Shown here one piece after another: positions 6,466 to 10,029 of a stretch of 10,029 nucleotides of DNA (its first letter is position 1; each line of letters begins with the position of its first letter). The DNA comes from JBBKWH01 sp041165345 (lineage in GTDB: Bacteria; Pseudomonadota; Gammaproteobacteria; Pseudomonadales; Moraxellaceae), in NCBI GenBank assembly GCA_041165345.1, contig JBEANQ010000088.1, positions 1-10,029 on the forward strand, in the 5' to 3' direction. The notes below the pieces were generated by a model. It was not told where the DNA came from and made no database searches. It worked only from the letters and a program-made list of their open reading frames with translations. The position numbers and the translations under genes are program-made.

Positions 6466-6503
6466 ATAAAAAAGCCGGTCGATATGCCTAAGCCTCGACC
6501 GGC
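6466..6503 (-). terminator. Rho-independent terminator of DUF2147 gene 3
   Basis: GCCGGTCGA (6474-6482) pairs with TCGACCGGC (6495-6503), a perfect 9-bp stem with a 12-base loop. On the - strand it is followed by TTTTTTATTTT. It lies 33 bases after the stop codon of DUF2147 copy 3 and separates that gene from copy 2. Confidence 0.9.
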
Positions 6504-6535
6504 GAAAAACGGTTTATAAATGATACTAAATCCTG

Positions 6536-7042
6536 TTACTCAGCAGCACGAATCCAAGTTTGACTGCGACCTAACATCGATACATCTGTGAATCCGCGCA
6601 TCGCCAACCGGCGGCCATCTTTGCTGAGATTGGCTTTACAGTTGTAAATATTGCCGGTCAGAGGATCAATGATGTAGCCACCAACGAGCTTGGTTGTACT
6701 ACCTTCTTCGTGTAGATTCCAAAGTAGGTGTAGACCTTCAATTGGTTGATCAGTAAATGGTTTTGGGCAGTTTTGGCAGGTTTTTTTAGGGGTATAATCT
6801 GGGCGGGGTAGCACGCGTGTAATCATGCCGTGATATTGCCCATCCGGTGTTTTTTGGATTTTAACCAATGCCCGCGCAAAACCTGTGCGGTCATCAATGG
6901 TTCGCCAGACGCCTTCAATGCTGGTGGTGCTGGGTTCGTTTTCGGGAGTCGCGACGACTGTACTAGGCGTTGCAGAAGCAGAGCCAATGCTGAGCGCGCC
7001 TGATAAAGCCATTGCATAAAGTAAACCATTACATGCTTTCAT
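6536..7042 (-). CDS. Exported DUF2147 family protein, copy 3
   Basis: A 168-residue DUF2147 protein. Residues 1-24 (MKACNGLLYA...SASA) are a signal peptide, followed by a Ser/Thr/Pro/Glu-rich linker (25-41). The core has GVWRTIDDRTGF (44-55), DGQYHGMITRVL, RPDYTP (80-85), CQNC (89-92), GGYIIDPLTGNIYNCKANL and GRRLAMRGFTDVSMLGRSQTW (143-163). It is the most diverged copy: an extra Cys135, a Trp in HLLWNLHEEG where copies 1 and 2 have VLMGL/VLTGL, and FTDVS for YxGVS. Two starts are possible. ATG 7042 has GAGGA 7 bases upstream and ATG 7048 has AGGA 7 bases upstream; I chose 7042 because its site is better and it gives MKA. Function unknown; periplasmic location inferred. Confidence 0.9.
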   Translation of the reverse strand: MKACNGLLYAMALSGALSIGSASATPSTVVATPENEPSTTSIEGVWRTIDDRTGFARALVKIQKTPDGQYHGMITRVLPRPDYTPKKTCQNCPKPFTDQPIEGLHLLWNLHEEGSTTKLVGGYIIDPLTGNIYNCKANLSKDGRRLAMRGFTDVSMLGRSQTWIRAAE

Positions 7043-7233
7043 GATCATGTCCTCGTCCTAAGGGTGGTTTATTACGTATTTCCGTTTAACCTTGAAAAAT
7101 GTTTGTTCGATATAAAGATAAACGCTCTTGCCGATTGATACAAATTAAAATAAAGGTGATGCTTTGCATTTCGTCGGAATGTACCTGTTATGTCAATATT
7201 GTTTTATTTTACTCATTATAGGGTTTAGTTTAT

Positions 7234-7890
7234 TTAAAATAGTAGGGGAACCCAAATTGCTGTGATGAGGCCATTAATGGCCATGCCAAAAGCAGCATAA
7301 CGCCCTGCGACCGGCCCACGTTGCCATGCTTCTACGGTACCAATCGCATGTGCAGCCAAGCCGAGTGCCAGACCTGCTGCACGTTCGTCGTTGAGTCGAT
7401 GTAGCAGCAGTGGTGATAGTGCAGCACCTATGACGCCCGAGATGATGACGATCAGGCTGGCTAGCGCTAAAGGAGCTTGAATCAAGGTCGCAATGTTGAG
7501 GGCAATGGGTGTAGTGACAGCGCGTGTGGCAAAGGCCAAGACGGTGGGGTGTGACAAATGAAGGGCATACGCCAAGCTCATGGGTAAAAGTGCGCCCATG
7601 AGTGTTGCGATGAGCAGAAGTCCACCTAGCCGTTTAAGCGGTAAGTCATCAAGGCGCATGGCGGCCAGTGGAATCGCTAAGGCAACGGTCACATAACCCA
7701 ATAGATGCGAAAACATGGGACCAATGTGTTGCATATAGTGCGCATACGGCCAGCGTAGCAATGCCAAGAGTGCAATCACCAACAGCAATGACACCACAAC
7801 AACCGGTAGGCGCGGCCAGCGTTGTCCGGCGAGTCGTGCAAGGGCGTGGGCGGCAAGGGTGATCAACAGGGCGGTCAGCAACGGCATCAT
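7234..7890 (-). CDS. LrgB/CidB family inner-membrane protein
   Basis: A 218-residue very hydrophobic protein of the LrgB/CidB/YohK family (E. coli YohK: 231). These proteins pair with CidA/LrgA proteins and have been linked to murein hydrolase control, holin-like export and, in some lineages, transport of small organic acids. Several membrane segments are visible between 1 and 160. Family motifs are VTVALAIPL (67-75), RAVTTPIALNIA (123-134), VIISGVIGAALSPLLL (148-163), GLALGLAAHAIGT (173-185) and a C-terminal GLITAIWVPLLF. ATG 7890 (with a second ATG at 7887) gives the usual length. There is no good Shine-Dalgarno, so it probably depends on translation of the gene ending 32 bases upstream. 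The frame is open further up but overlaps that gene. No terminator is visible after it. Confidence 0.9.
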   Translation of the reverse strand: MMPLLTALLITLAAHALARLAGQRWPRLPVVVVSLLLVIALLALLRWPYAHYMQHIGPMFSHLLGYVTVALAIPLAAMRLDDLPLKRLGGLLLIATLMGALLPMSLAYALHLSHPTVLAFATRAVTTPIALNIATLIQAPLALASLIVIISGVIGAALSPLLLHRLNDERAAGLALGLAAHAIGTVEAWQRGPVAGRYAAFGMAINGLITAIWVPLLF

Positions 7891-7922
7891 AGAAAGGTCA
7901 GCAGGGGTTAGGGAGGTGGGGC

Positions 7923-8285
7923 TTATAGCCAGCGTCGGGCAAGGCGGGCATATAGCCACAGCGGGGGTAAGGTGCTGAGCAGCAGGACACATAAAAACGC
8001 AGGCAGCTCATGACCTAAACTGTACAACATGCTGCCTGCACCGGCTGCAATCGGCAAAAATGCTAACGCGCTTTCTTTCATGATGCGGGCATTGGCATCT
8101 AGCATTCGGTTGGGTAACGCCCAGCGTCGCTTATAAAGCAATAGCATAGCCAGCAGCCAAAACAGACCGAACAGGTTGCCCAGTTCGGGGTGGTGCAGGT
8201 GACCCATGAGCCAGACTGAGGTTTCGCGGATGCAGATGATCAGTAATAGGGTCAGTGCCAATGCAGGCCAGTCAATCTGTCGCAT
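7923..8285 (-). CDS. CidA/LrgA family inner-membrane (holin-like) protein
   Basis: A 120-residue protein with about four membrane helices (near 7-28, 36-52, 69-89 and 93-115), the usual size and topology of CidA/LrgA. HHPELGNLFGLFWLLAMLLLY (31-51) matches the family's short loop followed by a glycine-containing second helix, and AFLPIAAGAG (75-84) matches its FxPAGVG-like block. These proteins act with LrgB-type partners in the inner membrane and are described as holin-like. The ATG at 8285 is only 3 bases after the hflX stop, so translation is probably coupled; no strong independent Shine-Dalgarno is seen. The lrgB-type partner follows directly. The family is clear. Whether this is CidA-like or LrgA-like cannot be told from sequence alone. 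Confidence 0.87.
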   Translation of the reverse strand: MRQIDWPALALTLLLIICIRETSVWLMGHLHHPELGNLFGLFWLLAMLLLYKRRWALPNRMLDANARIMKESALAFLPIAAGAGSMLYSLGHELPAFLCVLLLSTLPPLWLYARLARRWL

Positions 8286-8288
8286 GGT

Positions 8289-9716
8289 CTAGGCTGATGA
8301 TCCGGTGGTGGCGTCTAAGGGCAGCAGCATGCCGTATTCGTCTTCTAAGAGGCTGGGGTCAACCGGCCCATGGGTCGGTTGGGTTTCTGGGCGTTCAAAG
8401 GGTTCTAGCACCCGATGAAATCGTTGCGCTTGTGCAACAGGCAGCACGTCATCAACGGACAGTTTGGCTTGGGCCAGCAGTTGTAGCAAGCGGTCATCCG
8501 GCAGGCGAACACGCATCTGTTGATCGCCATTGTCGAGCGATTCGGTGTGTTCAATCACGCCCAATTGGTACAGTTGGTTGGATAAACGCCCAGCACTGGG
8601 TGGCAAGGTGAGGTCAAAGACGTCTAATGGGCCCGACAGGCACACCCGTACGGCATCACGCAACAGTGGCATACCTTCGCCTGTCCATGCCGAGACATAG
8701 ACACGGTCTGGACGGTTGGGGGCGGATTCATGCACGGAGGGCGCGTCGCCACTCAGGTCAATTTTGTTGTACACCGAGATCATGGGCACGTCACAGCCAA
8801 TGTCTTTGAGAACCGCCATGACGGCATCGATTTGCTCGTGCATTTCGGGGCTGCTGGCGTCAATCACATGCAGCAGTAAGTCGGCTTCGAGGGTTTCTTC
8901 AAGGGTGGCGCGGAAGGCATCGACCAGTGCGTGGGGCAAATTTCGTACAAAGCCAACGGTGTCAGCCAAGACCAAGCGGCCTAATCCCATCCAGTCCAGA
9001 CGGCGCAAGGTGGGGTCTAGTGTGGCAAACAGTTGATTGGCGGCGTAGACGTCACTGTCGGCCAGTCGGTTAAATAAGGTGGATTTTCCGGCGTTGGTGT
9101 AGCCTACCAGTGAGACGGTGGGAATATCGGCCTTTTGCCGTGCAGCACGGCCCTGACTACGAGTTTGACGGACTTTTTCAAGGCGCTCTTTAAGCTGGGT
9201 GACCCGATGCCGCAGCAGGCGACGGTCGGTTTCGAGCTGAGTTTCGCCCGGTCCGCGTAAGCCAATGCCGCCTTTTTGGCGTTCAAGATGGGTCCAGCCA
9301 CGGACTAAGCGAGAGGATAAATGCTCAAGCTGTGCCAGCTCGACCTGTAGCTTGCCTTCAAAGGTGCGTGCGCGTTGGGCAAAAATATCTAAAATCAGGC
9401 CGGTACGGTCAATCACACGGCATTCAAGGACACGTTCTAAGTTGCGTTCTTGGGCAGGCGTGAGTTCGTTGTTAAACATGACCAAGTCGATGTCATGGTG
9501 CTTGACGGCTTGGGCGATTTCGTCCGCCTTACCACTACCAACAAACAGCCGTGCATCGGGGCGTTGTCGGCCACCGGTGATCAGGCCGAGTACGTCCGCG
9601 CCTGCGGATTCTGCTAGTAGTCGAAATTCGTCGGTGTCGAGTTCGTCGAGTTGACGGACACTCATGTGCACCAGTAAGGCGCGTTCACCACCTTGATGAC
9701 GTTCAAACAATTCCAC
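8289..9716 (-). CDS. hflX: Ribosome-associated GTPase HflX
   Basis: GTPase that binds 50S subunits and splits stalled ribosomes under stress. It has 475 residues with a GTG start. The N-terminal HflX domain has LFVGSGKADEI (57-67), ELTPAQERNLER (84-95), RVIDRTGLILDIFAQRA (100-116) and the glycine-rich RQKGGIGLRGPGETQLETDRR (146-166). The G domain shows G1 GYTNAGKS (205-212), G2 around T232, G3 DTVG (252-255), G4 NKID (317-320) and G5 SAWTG (342-346). The C-terminus runs about 40-50 residues beyond the E. coli protein (426), ending in an acidic, low-complexity tail from about 436. The GTG fits the family N-terminus (FERxxGGERALLVH). No Shine-Dalgarno is visible and TATACA lies 12 bases upstream, so the leader may be very short. 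hfq, its usual upstream neighbour, is absent. Confidence 0.96.
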   Translation of the reverse strand: MELFERHQGGERALLVHMSVRQLDELDTDEFRLLAESAGADVLGLITGGRQRPDARLFVGSGKADEIAQAVKHHDIDLVMFNNELTPAQERNLERVLECRVIDRTGLILDIFAQRARTFEGKLQVELAQLEHLSSRLVRGWTHLERQKGGIGLRGPGETQLETDRRLLRHRVTQLKERLEKVRQTRSQGRAARQKADIPTVSLVGYTNAGKSTLFNRLADSDVYAANQLFATLDPTLRRLDWMGLGRLVLADTVGFVRNLPHALVDAFRATLEETLEADLLLHVIDASSPEMHEQIDAVMAVLKDIGCDVPMISVYNKIDLSGDAPSVHESAPNRPDRVYVSAWTGEGMPLLRDAVRVCLSGPLDVFDLTLPPSAGRLSNQLYQLGVIEHTESLDNGDQQMRVRLPDDRLLQLLAQAKLSVDDVLPVAQAQRFHRVLEPFERPETQPTHGPVDPSLLEDEYGMLLPLDATTGSSA

Positions 9717-9728
9717 GCAATGAATGCC

Positions 9729-9734
9729 TGTATA
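9729..9734 (-). promoter_or_regulatory. Possible -10 element of hflX
   Basis: TATACA on the - strand ends 12 bases before the GTG start, so transcription from it would begin within about 5 bases of the start codon. I could not find a good -35 box 16-18 bases upstream, so this rests on the hexamer and its position alone. Confidence 0.3.
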
Positions 9735-9865
9735 AAAAGGAGTACCCCGACATCATAACGGATCACGACCCCATACAGGTTGTTGCACAGACGTTGGACG
9801 ACAAAAACAGATGGCTTGAGCGCGTGTGCATGGTGTGGTGGGTGTCATCGTTTGGACATTTTTTC

Positions 9866-9886
9866 GTCATATGACTGACAACAGTC
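9866..9886. repeat. Overlapping inverted repeats in the hflX upstream region
   Basis: GTCATATGAC (9866-9875) is a perfect 10-bp palindrome. It overlaps GACTG-ACAA-CAGTC (9873-9886), a 5-bp stem with a 4-base loop. They lie in the gap between hflX and the possible + strand gene start at 9933, and could be a regulator site or a small hairpin. Nothing else in 9735-9932 could be identified. Confidence 0.3.
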
Positions 9887-9932
9887 GAGCCGACACTGGG
9901 TGATAGCTTAAAAGAAATGTGAGAGCCGCCAG

Positions 9933-10029
9933 ATGTCTTCATTCCAGATGCCACAAACGACCGTGCCAACAGGCACAGGCCATCGCGGATCACCAGAGCC
10001 GCAACCGACCCCGCGTCTACGGGCAAACC
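9933..10029 (+). CDS. Possible 5' end of an unidentified gene (runs off the window)
   Basis: From the ATG at 9933 the frame is open to the end of the window, giving 32 codons that begin MSSFQMPQTTVPTGTG and continue with a Pro/Arg-rich stretch including PEPQPTPRLRAN. GAGAG lies about 8 bases upstream as a modest Shine-Dalgarno. A second in-frame ATG is at 9948. The position, divergent from hflX after about 215 bases of non-coding DNA, suits a gene start. I do not recognise the protein, and so short a fragment could be open by chance. Confidence 0.4.
   Translation, partial: MSSFQMPQTTVPTGTGHRGSPEPQPTPRLRAN

Noticed and set aside
7043..7233. Terminator for lrgB or a firm promoter for DUF2147 copy 3
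   Set aside because: The gap is AT-rich, with a TTGACA at 7192-7197 on the - strand and several TATA-like words, but no correctly spaced -35/-10 pair and no GC-rich hairpin could be defended.
9265..9654. 129-codon + strand frame opposite hflX
   Set aside because: Antisense to conserved HflX motifs; Ser/Arg-rich low-complexity translation with no domain.
9763..10026. 87-codon open frame on the - strand
   Set aside because: No recognisable domain, no Shine-Dalgarno, a composition unlike a real protein (many Cys, His and Met), and it overlaps the better + strand candidate at 9933.
1..10029. CRISPR array, insertion sequence, tRNA, toxin-antitoxin or defence system
   Set aside because: No regularly spaced repeats, transposase motifs, cloverleaf sequence or paired small toxin/antitoxin genes were seen in either strand.

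Overview
The window reads as chromosomal DNA from a gammaproteobacterium, most likely of the Moraxellaceae (Acinetobacter/Perlucidibaca-like). This is inferred from three things: the gene set (a FadL-type barrel whose mature protein begins with an LDRSGQ motif, several DUF2147 proteins, CidA/LrgB), the pdxA-rsmA-apaH order without apaG, and moderate-GC coding sequence with AT-rich intergenic gaps. No database search was possible, so genus-level placement is tentative. No mobile element, CRISPR array, tRNA or rRNA was seen.

Left part, + strand (196-4527). A FadL/OmpP1-type outer-membrane transporter ends in a clear rho-independent terminator. It is followed by pdxA (vitamin B6 synthesis), rsmA/ksgA (16S rRNA dimethylation) and apaH (Ap4A hydrolysis). 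A hairpin with a T-run sits in the pdxA-rsmA gap, directly in front of the rsmA ribosome binding site. rsmA and apaH overlap by 14 bp.

Middle part, - strand (4458-7042). A small membrane-anchored or lipoprotein-like protein resembling DUF2939 converges on apaH, and the coding regions overlap by 70 bp. Upstream of it lie three successive paralogous genes for small exported DUF2147 proteins, all with a CxxC pair. At least two of the three have their own terminators, so they look like separately transcribed copies rather than one simple operon.

Right part, - strand (7234-9716). hflX (ribosome-associated GTPase) is followed after 3 bp by a cidA/lrgA-type gene, then after 32 bp by a lrgB/cidB-type gene, apparently as one transcription unit. 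Right of hflX there is about 215 bp of intergenic DNA, then a possible gene start on the + strand that runs off the window.

Most of this is ordinary housekeeping DNA. The least explained parts are the DUF2147 triplet with the repeat modules in its spacer, the hflX-cidA-lrgB linkage, and the small DUF2939-like gene squeezed between a terminator and apaH. I did not find a convincing new defence or mobile system.
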